A stretch of DNA of 38,795 nt from Stenocarpella maydis (lineage: Eukaryota > Ascomycota > Sordariomycetes > Diaporthales > Diaporthaceae). Under the pieces are notes generated by a model, which saw nothing but the letters and a program-made list of their open reading frames with translations, did not search any database and was not told where the DNA came from. How positions within the stretch are numbered: the first letter of the stretch is position 1; the number at the start of each line of letters is the position of its first letter. The position numbers and the translations under genes were made by a program. Location: positions 1 through 38,795 of the forward strand of contig NQMI01000242.1 in assembly GCA_002270565.1 (NCBI GenBank), given 5' to 3'. Positions 10,858-22,181 of this stretch are shown piece after piece.

Positions 10858-11992
10858 TCAAACGTATGCCGTTACCCCCGGCTCAGCTTGGTTCAAAATC
10901 GTCATTAGCTCATCGTAAAGCCTCCGCTGCATGTTTTGCCCCTCCTCGCTGCGTACGTACGCACTGGGCTCCCTGATCTCAAAGGTATCCATCCATTTGC
11001 CGTGGGTTTCTGGCCCAGCAGCGGCAGCGTCCACGAGCACCCTCGATCCCGCATCAGCAGACCGGCCAAGGAGCCAGCCCGAGAGCGCCAAGAGAATGGA
11101 CTCAGGGAACTTACTATCTCGGAACAACGCCGTCCTGCAGAAGCCTGGATTCGCGGTGTTGAGGATGATGCCCTTGCTATTACTCGATGGCCTGGACATC
11201 TCCTGTGCTAGCTGCCTGACCAGTAAGATTTCAAGAAGCTTGGACGTTGGATACCTATCGGGTCGCACAGTAGGGGATTTAAAGGCCTCGAATATCCTAG
11301 GCGCTGTTCGTTCCTTGAATTCAGCCTAATGCGTAGGTCAGCAGGTATCCAACTGTGAAATTCACATGAGCAGAGGTGGGCCGAGAAGTTTACCTCAAAG
11401 TGTGCATCCGAAGACACAATTGTCAGGTTCGGCTGAACATTGAAAGCCGTCGCGGTCTGTTTCAATGTCGGCAGAAGTAGCAAGGCCATCAAGAAAGTGG
11501 AGATGACATTCACCGTGACCGTTTGCTCATAGCCTTCAGCAAGCGACCCTTGCGACCCGGTCTCGGTCACCCCAGCATTCTCGACGATTGCGTCTAGGCG
11601 AGAAAGCTGGCTCGCGCGCCGACAGAACTGTCTGACGCTCTCGAAGCTGCTCAGATCTAGAGGCCACACCTCCACGACGCCACTCCTCGCCGTCGACCGC
11701 TCGATGTCAATCTTTGCGCGCTCGCCCTTCTCAGTGTTCCGACATGCTATTATAACTTTGGCGGCGCCGAGCCGAGCGAAATGTCGCGCTGCCTCAAGCC
11801 CGAGGCCAACGTTCGCGCCTGTCACAATGACTGTCTTGCTGGTAAAGTCATGCTTGAGGCTCGGCACGCGCCGGAACTGGTTATAGATGAAGGCGATGAA
11901 AAAGTTGCTATAACTGCAGTCAGCATAGGCTTGACAGCCTGTCCCTTGGGGTGAAATTCCGTGGGCTGATGGACTGACAGATCGAAGGCCAT
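10858..11992 (-). CDS. Short-chain dehydrogenase/reductase (SDR), retinol-dehydrogenase-like
   Basis: Three-exon model: exon 1 at 11979-11992 (14 nt), intron 11914-11978 (GTCAGT..CTGACTGCAG), exon 2 at 11394-11913, intron 11326-11393 (GTAAAC..ATTAG), exon 3 at 10858-11325. It totals 334 codons (333 aa) with all phases matching. The Rossmann cofactor motif TGANVGLG is at residues 36-43, an NAG motif appears as ENAG, Ser172/Ser173 lie in IVSSDAHFE, and YPTSK gives Tyr203 and Lys207, so the SDR Ser-Tyr-Lys set is complete. The likely reaction is NAD(P)(H)-dependent oxidoreduction of an alcohol or carbonyl; the substrate is unknown. The N-terminal segment YSNFFIAFIYNQF is hydrophobic, suggesting membrane association. 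The tiny exon 1 is chosen because it yields a typical N-terminus; otherwise the first in-frame ATG is at 12065. The gene lies between two MITEs. Confidence 0.85.
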
Positions 11993-12582
11993 AATAAGAG
12001 TAGACAGGCAAGTGAGTGGATTTCTGTCTGACTCGGTAGCAGTGTCCGTGGCCTTTTGGGTGCAACAGGTCAATGAATGGAGATTTGTCAAGTGGCCCTC
12101 ACCCTGCAACTTTGTTATTAGAAGGTTAAGTGTATGGCCACTAGTCAACAGCTTATTTATAATCATCAACTGAGGCGTTGCGGAGATGGTCCGAACTCAA
12201 ATGTGAAACGCCATGTCGACAATCGGTACGCACCACCCAATGAAATGGCCTGCATACTATGCACAATACTTGTTTGCTCAAACAGCACATTACTAACTTG
12301 CAATATTCAGTCCGCCCTCACATACACGTAAGAATTTGAGTAGAGCACAACCCTCTCATTTGGGAGCCGGTTCGTTAACTGCAACGTAGGTGGGTTCGCG
12401 GAGATGCGGGGCGGGGATTGCATTGATACATAAGCCGCTTGTCACTAAACAGTCCATTAATGTGATATCTGTGGTCTAGTCCAGGAGTCTGCCCATTTGG
12501 TCGGTACTGAGCTTCTGCAGCTCAGTCCTGGTGTCTCTTGGGTCCACCCGGGCCCTGACCATCTATAGAAAACACGGCGGTA
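11993..12582. other. Upstream region of the dehydrogenase gene
   Basis: Normal-composition DNA up to the second MITE. It should hold the promoter of the minus-strand dehydrogenase. No further gene recognised; short frames here are overlaps of the dehydrogenase in other frames. Confidence 0.5.
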
Positions 12583-13264
12583 ACATCATCAGCCCCCATT
12601 CCACCACACCACACCCCCCCCCCCGATTCCGGCCATCCCACGCCCGCATTCGCATCTAAACGCATCTATACCCACCCTATAAAAGAAATAAAGTTATAAT
12701 TAATTAAAGAGTCCAAGGGCGATTAGGTAATTATATCCTTAAAAACTTTTTGATAAAGAATAAATCTAAAGACTCTAATATTAAAAATAGCTTTACTAAT
12801 AAGAATAGTATAATATAGTTTCATTTTTAAGTTTTTAAGTTTATTTTCAAAACATAAGGTAATAATATAAATTAAGATCTTTAGTATATAATTATATACT
12901 TAAAGAATACTTAAGGCCTTTGTAATAAAATCTCTTTAGAAACTTTATTAAGCAGTATAATTAGAAGGACTTTAAATTAATAATATCATTATTAAAAATA
13001 AGCAGCTTATAAGTTAAATAAAGGTTAGTAGGGTATTTGAAAAGAACATGCAAATTTAAAGTACTTAAATAAAACTTATACTAATATTAAGGCTATTAGG
13101 AAGGCTTAGATTAATACTAGTATAATATTAGATAATAATAATGCTTCTAATAATTTCTCAATACTAATGGGAAAAGGGTTGGCTATTATGATGGCGTGCG
13201 ATTAAAGTTGGGAATAGTGGCATTGTGGGTGGCCGGGGGGGGGGCCGATGGGGGCCGACGATGT
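12583..13264. mobile_element. TA-flanked 682-bp MITE with C/G-run termini
   Basis: The left end ACATCATCAGCCCCCATT and the reverse complement of the right end ACATCGTCGGCCCCCATC form an ~18-bp terminal inverted repeat, with two A/G and one terminal T/C difference. Both ends are flanked by TA (12581-12582 and 13265-13266). Subterminal runs of 12 C (left) and about 11 G (right) follow. The interior (12670-13200) is AT-rich and has no coding frame. The termini resemble those of the 828-bp element upstream (AC-A/G-TC start, GCCCCC block), suggesting a related family. Confidence 0.7.
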
Positions 13265-13333
13265 TAGTACATATGGAGCGATGAATGAGTGGTTGAAATA
13301 TCTGAGGGGTGGTAAGTTACAGACAAATCGATT

Positions 13334-15174
13334 TTATAATGATTCGCAAGTTTCGTCCAAAATATCAGCGGTCCCAGGCTTCTGTGGCTGCTTCTCGCCC
13401 TCGAGAACCACCTGCTTCTTGGAATTCAGGCTGAGACGCAGCCGAGCCCAGAGGCTTACGCCAAAGAAAACTGTCCACCACGCGAAGATGATTGGCAGGT
13501 TTCGATACACTCTGTTGACGCAACCATTGGACCATATTGTCACTAGCATTTCGTATAGGTTATGAAACGGCCACGCGAATCCGATCCGGTAGAAGCCTGC
13601 GCTCAACTCGAAGGGAAAGATTGTCGACGTCACGTTAAGCTGGTATATGTTAGCCGCCTGCTACGCGCCCTAAATCGATACGTTTTGGAACAATTCAAAG
13701 CATAGAAAAATGGGAAATGTAGCAGGAGGCAAGGTATACTGACAATGATCCACGTGAGCACGATGTATGGTATTTGTGGCATGGGCACAAGTGCGGTTGC
13801 GGCGTCGAGGAAGAGGAAGTTTGTGTGATTCGTCAGCCAAAGGGTCATCCAGGTCTCGGCAAACTGGGCCCCAGTAAGATGGAAGCCCTGTCGAAACGCC
13901 CAGATGTAGCCCGTGGCCGTCAAAGACGCGATAAAAGTGTATACAACAGATATTCCGAGGCGCAACGGGATGTGAGTCTTGCTAGGGATCTTGACCCAGT
14001 AATCGAAGCCTAGTGTCATGCCATTCAATGCGAGTATGAAGAAAAATTGCATGACGATAAGAAGAGGAATCGTTGCTGTATTCCATAAAGCCTTGACTCT
14101 AGAGTCAGCTATCAAGGCACCAAGGAAGTAGTCCGATACAAACATCGGGAGGAATTGGCTTCCAAGTGACCATAGTCAGTTCATCTCAAATTCTGGCCTG
14201 GGAACAAAGCCAGAAATGGAAGGGAGCCTTTTTGTGAAGAGAGGAAAATATTGGATTCAAAGGCTGCTTACTTTCGCTCCCTGTTGTGTGTTAGCACCTG
14301 CTATTTGTTCTAATGATGCATCTCAAGTGCTGGGGCATTCGAAACACGGTGGAAGGGAAACAGCAAGAGGAGAATGACATACGGTGTTGACTGGGGTTAG
14401 GTTCTTGGATGTAGAAGAGATAGGTCGGAACAAAGCGGCTCGGGCGGCAGGGTCGGTCTGGTTCATCGTAGATAGCGCTTGGGTGCCATTGATGCTGTAG
14501 TAGACAGAGCTCGTGGCCCCGAGGAGTGTCTGCATAGCGGAGTAGACGTAGCCCGAAGAGATGACGGGATAGCGTACTTCATTCCTGTTCCACTCGTCAG
14601 TTAGTAAATACTCTCCACTTCAAAACAATGATAGCTAATAATTCGATCGTGTCCTTTAGAAACGATTACGAAGACGGGAATGAAGAAAGATTAAGCCGTA
14701 CCACACTATGCCCAAGGCCGAAGAAGCATTGTAACTCTCCGCCGCCGGTCCACCCTGCAAGGCACGAGCCAGATTCGAGGAGGCATCGGGGGCCACATAC
14801 AGGGCTGCCCAATAGTCTCCGCTACACACAGCATCCTCGATGGCCGCTGTGTCATCGAAGTTGCTTGCAGGTTGTTCGTGGATGGTGACGAATGTGTTGG
14901 ACTTGAGGCTTGAGTACGCGGCTCGCACACTTTGGCTTACAACGCCTCCATCGTAGTCAACCAAGAGAACGTTGAGTGCATGGGTCCTTGAGGGACTCTG
15001 GAAGATGGACCCGAATAGGTAGGACATATTGGCGAGGAAAAGAACATTGAGAATGACTCCGCTTGTGGTTGCGGCCATGAGGAATGGTTTCCTCGTAATG
15101 GCAAAATATTGCATCGGCGAGGGTGGCCTGCCTTTGCTGGCTTCAGCTTGCATGGTGTCGCGGACTTGGGACAT
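13334..15174 (-). CDS. SNG1-family (DUF3533) multi-pass membrane protein
   Basis: Exon 1 14702-15174, intron 14585-14701 (GTACGG..AACAG), exon 2 from 14584 to about 14379, exon 3 from about 14096 to 13744, intron 13640-13743 (GTCAGT..TACCAG), exon 4 13334-13639. With donor 14378 and acceptor 14097 the model is 445 aa in frame. The layout fits the SNG1/DUF3533 family: N-terminal membrane segment (GVILNVLFLANMSYLFGSIF), a non-cytosolic domain with ALNVLLVDYDGGVV, then several membrane segments (LLIVMQFFFILALNGM, LRLGISVVYTFIASLTATGY, IPYIVLTWII) and FPFELSAGFYRIGFAWPF. Yeast SNG1 is linked to nitrosoguanidine resistance; the transported substrate here is unknown. The exon 2/3 junction is uncertain: the stronger donor GTATGT at 14382 would need a mini-exon near 14270-14280. 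Confidence 0.75.
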
Positions 15175-18100
15175 TGGCTTTCCCAGTACGGGTGATTAGT
15201 GTAACGGCGAGATCCTCAAACTTGCTGGCGACGTCAAAGGTCAAAGTTGTTTCAGAATTGTCCCTAGTAAAGAAGCTTGGGAGGAACTCTAGAAGGAAAC
15301 CGTGAAACTAGATAACCGTGGTCGTGCAGTCTCCTTCACAAGTAAAAATGCGCCAGGGCCATTACTTTCAATCGTTGGCCGTCATCTCAGAGTGGGTCTC
15401 TCGGCCCCATGTAGACACCGCAGGAGGTCGGTGGTCGGACGATAACCAGAGGCGACAGCTGAAGGTGTATGACCAAAAGGGGTCTCGGAATTAGGCATGA
15501 CTTGTAAATCCGCCCTGCCTCGCGCTTTCCAGTGGATGGCCATCGGCGCGAGCCTAGCGAATACAACACGGTTTTGTGGTGTGAGTCGCTGCATAGCCTG
15601 TCTTGCTTTCAGATACCGCGACGCGATTCTCATGCAGTCAAATGGCGGCTGCGTCTGCCATACTAAGAATTCTTTGTGCCCATATCAGGAGCGGAACCAC
15701 TTATTCTCTCCATTTCAAATGTGGATTTGGCGACATGTCCCACACAACATGCGACTCCTTCGATATATTCGCCATCATGGCCTCTCCAGCAGCTGCCGTA
15801 GTGTTGGAATATCTACGGGGTAGGCGGGCTCCGGAGGTTACTAACAGCCCGAAGCCCCACGCTATCAACAAACTGTTGATGCGAGGGCGTCAATTTCCAA
15901 TTCACATATCGTACTTAGATCTAAGCTATCGGGTAATGTTTAATTGGTACAGACGACTGCAAGTTCATCCTGTGCTTCCGGCGCGAAGTGGTCTGCATGT
16001 TGACCTTATGTCTAGAAGGTGAGCCTCAACACAACATTTGAGTCTTCTAGAAGGGATCCCATCTCAATGTAACTCCTGCGCGGCACTTGGTATGGTGCTA
16101 TTCAAAGGTTATCAAGGAGTATTTCGGCTGGCTCGCCGCTTTCTTGCGCAGCGTCATGATAAAGCCCGCTGCCCCTTCGTGTCTCCAGGCGTGATGACTA
16201 AACGGGGGGGGGGGGTAAAACCACAAATAATGGTTCCTAGTCAGAGCTGCAAACATTATTTTAGACAAGGTCCAGGAGAAGCCATTCTCCAGAGCCATGA
16301 CGTCTGGATCCCTTGATAATTTTCAGCTCGTGTCGCCTGCTGCCGGCCTCCTTGCTATATCATACTAATAAGAAGGTCTATGTACTAGAATTCAAACTGA
16401 CTGTTCATGCCGTCTCTGGGCTATTTCCCCTTGAGCCCGAAATAATGTGTGAAATTCCAGTCTCAACTTAACTAGCACTTTGATTGTGATTGGTTCAGGT
16501 GAGCGGTTCAAAGTTGGTTAGTTGTGCGAAACAGCGCTGGGCTGGCCCTCCGTGGCTCTCTTCCTGAATTGGGATTTCAAACCTTTTGAGCTCATGAATT
16601 CATCAGGGGCTGCATTTGATTCAGCTGGTGGGAGCTAATATGTTTTACGGAGCTTGCTCAGCGAGGCTGTCAATTGAAGCATTGAGTGCGCATTTCCTGG
16701 TATTACACCGCATACATCTTGGTCCGCCGGGGGCGAGGGGTCCATTAACTAATAACTTGAAGATCTTGTGAAGGATAATCCAAGTTATTATGAAGTCTAA
16801 CCATTAATTCCAGCTCGTGATATTCTTGTGCAACCTGCAGTACTCTTCCTCGGGAGCCTTGTTTAATCTTCTATAGCATTAACTTTAACTAGAAGCTGTG
16901 ACTCTCATTCGTCCATTTTTTTTTAGGCATTATAACTCTGGCTATGGAAAATTATAGCAAATGCTCCCTTTTACTACCTAGATAAAACACACGATCTATA
17001 TCAAACTGTTTCGGCACTGCTTACATCCTTTGGTCAGAGTCACAATGAGGATTCAATGCACAGATTTCAGGACCAACGTCTGGGGAATAAAACAAGTTAA
17101 AGTTTTGCTATCTGGACCAAGTTTCCAGCAAATAGTCGCCTCCACCAAGTCACAAAGGTAGAAGAACAGGTAAATCGTGGGTATGTAGGAACACACAACA
17201 TCCCCTGCAACGCCAATCAACCCAAAACTTGAAATTACCCCCTTTGCTAGTTTCCAGCGTCTCATGAAAGCCTCGAGGTACTGATATCTGGACACTGCTG
17301 AAGTGTCTACGGGTTGGAAGATGGTGTCCATTTGTACGACTAGAACAATACCTATGAGTGCCACCATTGCCCAGCTCTGTCCGTAAGACTGAAAATGCCA
17401 TCACCGTCAGATTTATGGCCTAAAATCGAGTTTTGGGGGCTGTTTGAGGCGGTGTCTTAGCAGTTGCAGCTGGTGCTTGTTATGAAAACCCGGACCCAGA
17501 GAATTCGAAAGGGATGGGCAGGTTACTCCCCTGTCTCGGGGTTCTTGGCGATGCAATGGATGAGAGCAGCTGAGATTGGGACGCGAGGACTAGAAACGAT
17601 GGCTTGTGCCTAGCCATGAAGCTCGTATTAGGGGCGTTGATTTCCATGCCATATTTGAGGGTGAGCCTGCAGCGAGTAGTAAATTGGGGACTAGAAAGGG
17701 AGATGGACAACTTGAGAAATGCCTGTGTTCATCGCGTGGCAAGGCACAACCGAAGAAAGTTGACTCAGCTACACCGGGCCCTCCTTGTATTGACTTTCGG
17801 TATTGCCAAGCGACAAGTTAGGCTGCCAATGCTTTATTTAGAAGCCCCCGTTCGAGTCCATCTAAAACAGAGGTTTGAACACAGTTCGACTAAGCATGAC
17901 GGAGATATTCCTTCCCTGAATATTGTCATTGGTCCTGCAAAGTGCAGCAAACAAAATGTAAGATTTTCGAAGCTGGAAATTTGGGTCTTTGCGACTATAA
18001 GCTTGACCTAATAAAATTATTTGTTCCCAAGAGGAATTTTACTACAGCACTTGAGCAATTCATTACTATGTGGTGACGCAGATGGAGTCTTAACTAGGTA

Positions 18101-18746
18101 CTTACCGAGGTAGGGAAATTGTCTACTCAACTGTGGTTCCGATTCATGGCAACTCCTAAGGTGTTTAGGTTAAACGGAGTCTGTTTCTGGAATTGCTATT
18201 CTGAATTATTTAGTTGATGCTGTAATTTACAATGTGAAGTCAACAAGTGGTATTACCCACGCACAACTTAAAGACATTGAATCGGCATCCTATCAAGCTA
18301 AAGAGTGAATAATGTAAAACTCAGAGTTAGTAAGAAGCAGTTATATTGAGAGCGGTTTGTCGTCTTAGACCTTGCTAATCTACTCTAGAGTGTCCTACAA
18401 TGCTGCTGCAAGCGCTTATACCAGCTTTGGTAAAGTTCCCGCCCTTTATAGACCCTGACCACAACACTTGAAAAAAAAAAGAAGAGAAAAAAAAAACACG
18501 CTGCTGCAGCTGATCGGGGGTTACTTCAGAGGTGGTGGCTCTTAGTGTTGTCCTAGGATCGGTGAATATATAATTCAAGAAGGGCGAATAGAACATGATT
18601 AACATTGCCTGCGCCTCTGCTTCACGAGACCATTGGGTATCGCAACAGCTTCACACTCGTCAAGACTAGAAAAACCACTGGTTTTGCACCCGCCTCTTTC
18701 ATCATTAGGTTGAAACTCAAAATTTACAGTCTAAACCAATATAAAT
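15175..18746. other. 3.6-kb region without a recognised gene
   Basis: Mixed composition and no convincing gene. The best candidate is a hydrophobic minus-strand frame at 17053-17367 (104 aa, MVALIGIVLVVQMDTIF and a second hydrophobic stretch YIPTIYLFFYLCDLVEA), which could be a fragment of a membrane protein, with a possible upstream piece at 17480-17710. I recognise no family. Plus-strand frames at 15497-16022 and 17604-18011 show no motif. Landmarks are a 12-G run at 16204-16215 and two A-rich tracts at about 18470-18498. The left end should contain the SNG1-like gene's promoter. Confidence 0.4.
17053..17367 (-). CDS. Possible fragment of a membrane protein, unknown
   Basis: A 104-codon minus-strand frame with two hydrophobic stretches (residues about 1-18 and 49-72) separated by a charged loop (RRWKLAKG). 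It has no recognised domain. It ends in a short tail without features and has no clear partner exon. It could be the remains of a decayed gene or a chance frame; length and context do not decide. Confidence 0.2.
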   Translation of the reverse strand: MVALIGIVLVVQMDTIFQPVDTSAVSRYQYLEAFMRRWKLAKGVISSFGLIGVAGDVVCSYIPTIYLFFYLCDLVEATICWKLGPDSKTLTCFIPQTLVLKSVH

Positions 18747-19578
18747 ATGGTAGCTTCAAGCCCAGTCTCCGTCACCTATGTGCCCTCAGATTGTGGATCA
18801 GTCTATCCAGGCAAGTCAAAGCCACCGAAGGTATTCCGAGATGTCGATATCGTCCAGAACTTACGAGAAGCTCGCATGCAGTCCATCTCGGAGCAGCACC
18901 AAGCCCTAGATGCACCCGCAAATTACCAAGTATCAACCTTCTGCCCGGGCCACGTCCGCAATGAACACGCCAACATCTCAGTCTGCCAGGGTGTCGACCG
19001 CACCATCGCACAGAATCTCGGCGACTCCCATTCTAACCAACTTTCATTCCAGCTGATCTTGGGCGGAGAATGTGGCATGTTACCAGCTATCATGTCCGCA
19101 TTCAGCATTCTGGTAGTACGCGGCATTATACTCCCCGCCCAAGCGCGTGGGCCTCGTCTATATCGACGCGGACACAGACTTCGCCTCGCGGACGGATCCA
19201 GACTCTACCGAAATTCTCGCAGGAAACAAACCAGAGCACTTTGCGTAACTCTTCGACAACAACTACAAAGTCGTCAGCTCGGCCTCGGTGGCGCGGGCTC
19301 CGGAGGAGCGTACGAGAGAGGCGCTGAGGTTTCTCGAGGAGACTGTAGATGTCATCATGGTTCACCTTGACGCCGACTCCATTGATCCAGGCATGTTCCC
19401 GCTAGCGCACCTGCCGAATTACACAGGAGTCGGATTTGATGAAATGATGCGGGTGATAGGGGTGTTTCTGGGAAGTGATAAGATCGGCGGCCTGACAATT
19501 GCGGAGGTCAATTACACTTTTCCAACGGTTCTATGCGACTGGATCGAGCATAAGTTAGCTTTCGCGAGCACAAGTTAG
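18747..19578 (+). pseudogene. Broken arginase/ureohydrolase-family gene
   Basis: From ATG 18747 the first 119 codons are open and end in LILGGECGMLPAIMSAF, the position of the GGD-H motif of arginase/agmatinase proteins. A 7-bp duplication (gcattca/gcattct, near 19097-19110) then shifts the frame, followed by a TAG. The shifted frame reads RVGLVYIDADTDF (equivalent of DAHxD), meets a TAA at about 19245-19247, and continues through VHLDADSIDPGMFPL (equivalent of the DxDxxDP motif) and GGLTIAEVNYTF to a stop at 19578. The part between DADTDF and VHLDADSIDP is clearly shorter than in the family, so an internal deletion is likely. Canonical His ligands are replaced (GGEC, DADTD), which may be a trait of this subfamily and not damage. 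Splicing out the stops would need introns of 31 and 33 nt, which is implausible. Confidence 0.7.
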
Positions 19579-20461
19579 CTTTCAACAGCCCCTGAGCGGG
19601 TGGTTTCGTTTTTAATCCGGTCACAATTCCCTTGAGGAAAAAGGAGCTGCGGCGGTCCCTTTATACAGTCGTATACGCCCCAAGACCCAGCGTTTGATGT
19701 AAAAAAGATTCAATACCGATAACAATAAATTTCAAAACACAACAGCCGTCCTTGCACAGTAGAATTATAAGGAAGGAGGATATTCGCATATAAGAAATCA
19801 GATGCCGCATGCAAACTAGCACGATAAGACCAAAACTCTACCCCCCCGACATACCAACACTCTGGAAAACGCATCTCGCTCATTTTAAGGACCAAAACGA
19901 GTACCTTGTTGGGCCTCGAGCACGTGGTGCTCGGCGGTGCCTACCGGAATTATCCGGCCTCACCCCATCCGACCCTTCCTTAATTTAATTGCCAGACTAG
20001 GGGGTTAATTGCAGTTGAGAGTGGTGATAGTGGTGTGTTTGCTAGCCGTTCTGACCATGTGCTGGTGGAAATTGTGTGTGCGGACATCCTCATCCGACAA
20101 AGTATTCAGGGGAGCATGCCTGATTCAGTATGTCACAGGTACAGTAGCCAGCGACCGGGATGGAACGGTGACATGAGAAGTTCATGACCGAGCTATTTCC
20201 CCACCGCCCGGCTCATTCGAATTCCCCCAATCGAAACCAGCGCGATACATAGCTCTGCCTAAAAGGGAAATACGAAGATGCCGGCATCCGTCAGCCTATG
20301 GGTAAGGTGACACCCCTCTCTCACCACCATGTACTATGCCGTTGCCGCCAAGCCTTTATATAAGTGTTCCTCGAGCCGCTTCTTCTTGAGTCGCTGTACT
20401 CGCTGGACAACCAAGGACACACGACAAGTAGAAGCCAAAGCCCTGCCTAGAACCGACAAAC
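19579..20461. other. Intergenic region upstream of the GH30 gene
   Basis: No gene recognised. Holds the GH30 promoter, with a TATA-like element at 20355-20364. A 61-codon minus-strand frame at 19710-19895 has no motif. Confidence 0.5.
20355..20364 (+). promoter_or_regulatory. TATA-like element of the GH30 gene
   Basis: tttatataag lies about 100 bp upstream of the ATG at 20462, a usual position for a fungal core promoter. The call rests on sequence and distance only. Confidence 0.5.
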
Positions 20462-22181
20462 ATGAGAGCAGTCCAAGCCCGTGTGATCCTGGCCCATCTG
20501 GGACTGGTATCAGCCCAGACAGCCATCAAAATCGACCTCGCACAAGAGTACCAGACCATTGACGGATTCGGATTCTCACAGGCGTTCGGCCGCGCCAAAG
20601 AATTCCAGAACCTAGGGGATACAGCAGTTAGGAGGCAAGGGCTGGACCTCCTGTTCAACGCCACCACCGGCGCCGGGTTTACCATCATTCGCAATCGCAT
20701 TGGCTCGGGAGGAGCTGGTGATAGCATCGAGCCCACCAGCCCGGGATCGCCGAGCGCAACTCCCGCGTACTCGTGGGACGATGACGATTCTGGACAGGTC
20801 TGGCTAAGCCAGGAGGCCATGAGCTACGGCGTCGAGAGAATTTACGCCGACGCCTGGAGCGCGCCTGGTTTCATGAAAACAAACGGCAATCAGGGCGATG
20901 GGGGTTACCTCTGTGGCACGACTGGACATGCATGCAGCTCAGGGGACTGGAGGCAGGCCTACGCCAACTTCCTGGTCAAGTACGTGCAGTACTACAAGGC
21001 TGCAGGGATTCCTATTAGCCATCTTGGTTTCTTGAACGAGCCAGACTACAAGTGAGTACTCCCTACCCGCGGGCACAAGCGAAGACATCACCGGGAAAGA
21101 AGTGGCCCAATCCTGGAGCCGCAAAGAGCCCGCTGCAGAAGATTGGCTTACACAGGGAACAGAGTCGGCTACTCCTCGATGCTTATCAATGTCAACGACC
21201 CGGTGGAGGTGACCTCCTTCTTGCCTATCCTCTCCTCGACACTGCAGTCAGCAGGCCTCAGCGGCCAGGTCAAGATCGCATGCTGCGACACGTTCGGCTG
21301 GCCAGATGCTAAGACGGTAGCCAGCCACCTTATCTCGGACGGTATGGAGAAGTACCTAGGGCTCCTAACCTCCCATAGTAAGTAACAACCAGCTTGGGAA
21401 TAATAACTTGCCTCCCAGAGCCCACGTCTCGAATGCCATGGCCACATTATAGCCCGATCCACGCCATGTTTGAATCAAACTCGTTATATAGTTCATCGGA
21501 AACTGACTCTCCATACTGCAGTGTACGCTGGCGACCCAAACTCGGTTATCCCGGGCACAAACCTGCCCGTCTGGATGACTGAGGGAGCAGATCTCCAAAG
21601 CAGTTGGTGCACAACCTGGTACTCCAACGGGGGGCTTTGCGAGGGACTCACGTGGGCGAACAAGGTTGCCACCGGGATCCTCGACGCAAACCTCTCTGCC
21701 TATTTGTACTGGGAGGGTCTCGAAGTCAACGAACCCACGGGGTCTAGCTACCTGGTGTAGGTCCCCCTTAGTTGCCCGGGCCGTTTACTACGAGTTGCTG
21801 CGCATACTGATCCACTCTTTCGTGTGCAGCGCTGTTCTCGACGGTGCGAATGCGACCCCTTCTGGCCGCCTTTGGGCAATGGCCATGTGGTCACGGTTTA
21901 TCCGACCAGGGGCGGTCCGTGTTGGCACTTCAGGAACCATCCCGAGTGTCTCGATCGGCGCGTTCAAGAACACAGACGGCTCCGTCGCAGTGGTCTTCAC
22001 GAACTCGGGCGGCTCAGCACAATCTGCCAGTGTCTCGTTCAGTGGATTCAGCCCGTCAACTGCGTCAGCCTTCCTGACCGATAACACACACACTGTCGCG
22101 CCGACAGGCGCCACGCTTTCTGGTGGTGCTGTGATAGTCTCGCTTCCGGCCCGATCTGTTTTGACGTTGAAGCTGAAATAG
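20462..22181 (+). CDS. Secreted glycoside hydrolase family 30 (subfamily 7-like)
   Basis: Four exons: 20462-21051, 21163-21377, 21522-21756, 21830-22181. Introns are 111, 144 and 73 bp with donors GTGAGT, GTAAGT, GTAGGT and acceptors ACAG, GCAG, GCAG. Spliced length is 463 aa and all phases agree. The N-terminus MRAVQARVILAHLGLVSAQ is a likely signal peptide, so the enzyme is secreted. IDGFGFSQAFGRA (about 38-50) begins the (beta/alpha)8 barrel. Acid/base Glu193 sits in GFLNEPDYK, the nucleophile Glu289 in VWMTEGADL. SGRLWAMAMWSRFIRPGA and SVAVVFTNSGGSAQSASVSF belong to the C-terminal beta domain. Fungal GH30_7 members are mostly xylanases or glucuronoxylanases, so the substrate is probably plant cell-wall xylan; the exact specificity is inferred. 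No linker or carbohydrate-binding module is seen. Confidence 0.92.

Noticed and set aside
17840..17875. gttcgagtcc, similar to a tRNA T-loop
   Set aside because: The flanking bases do not form a T-stem and no acceptor or anticodon arm can be built around it.
19111..19280. Short introns (31 and 33 nt) that would remove both interruptions in the arginase-family gene
   Set aside because: Both are far below normal fungal intron length and lack branch sites, and the internal part would still be too short for the family.
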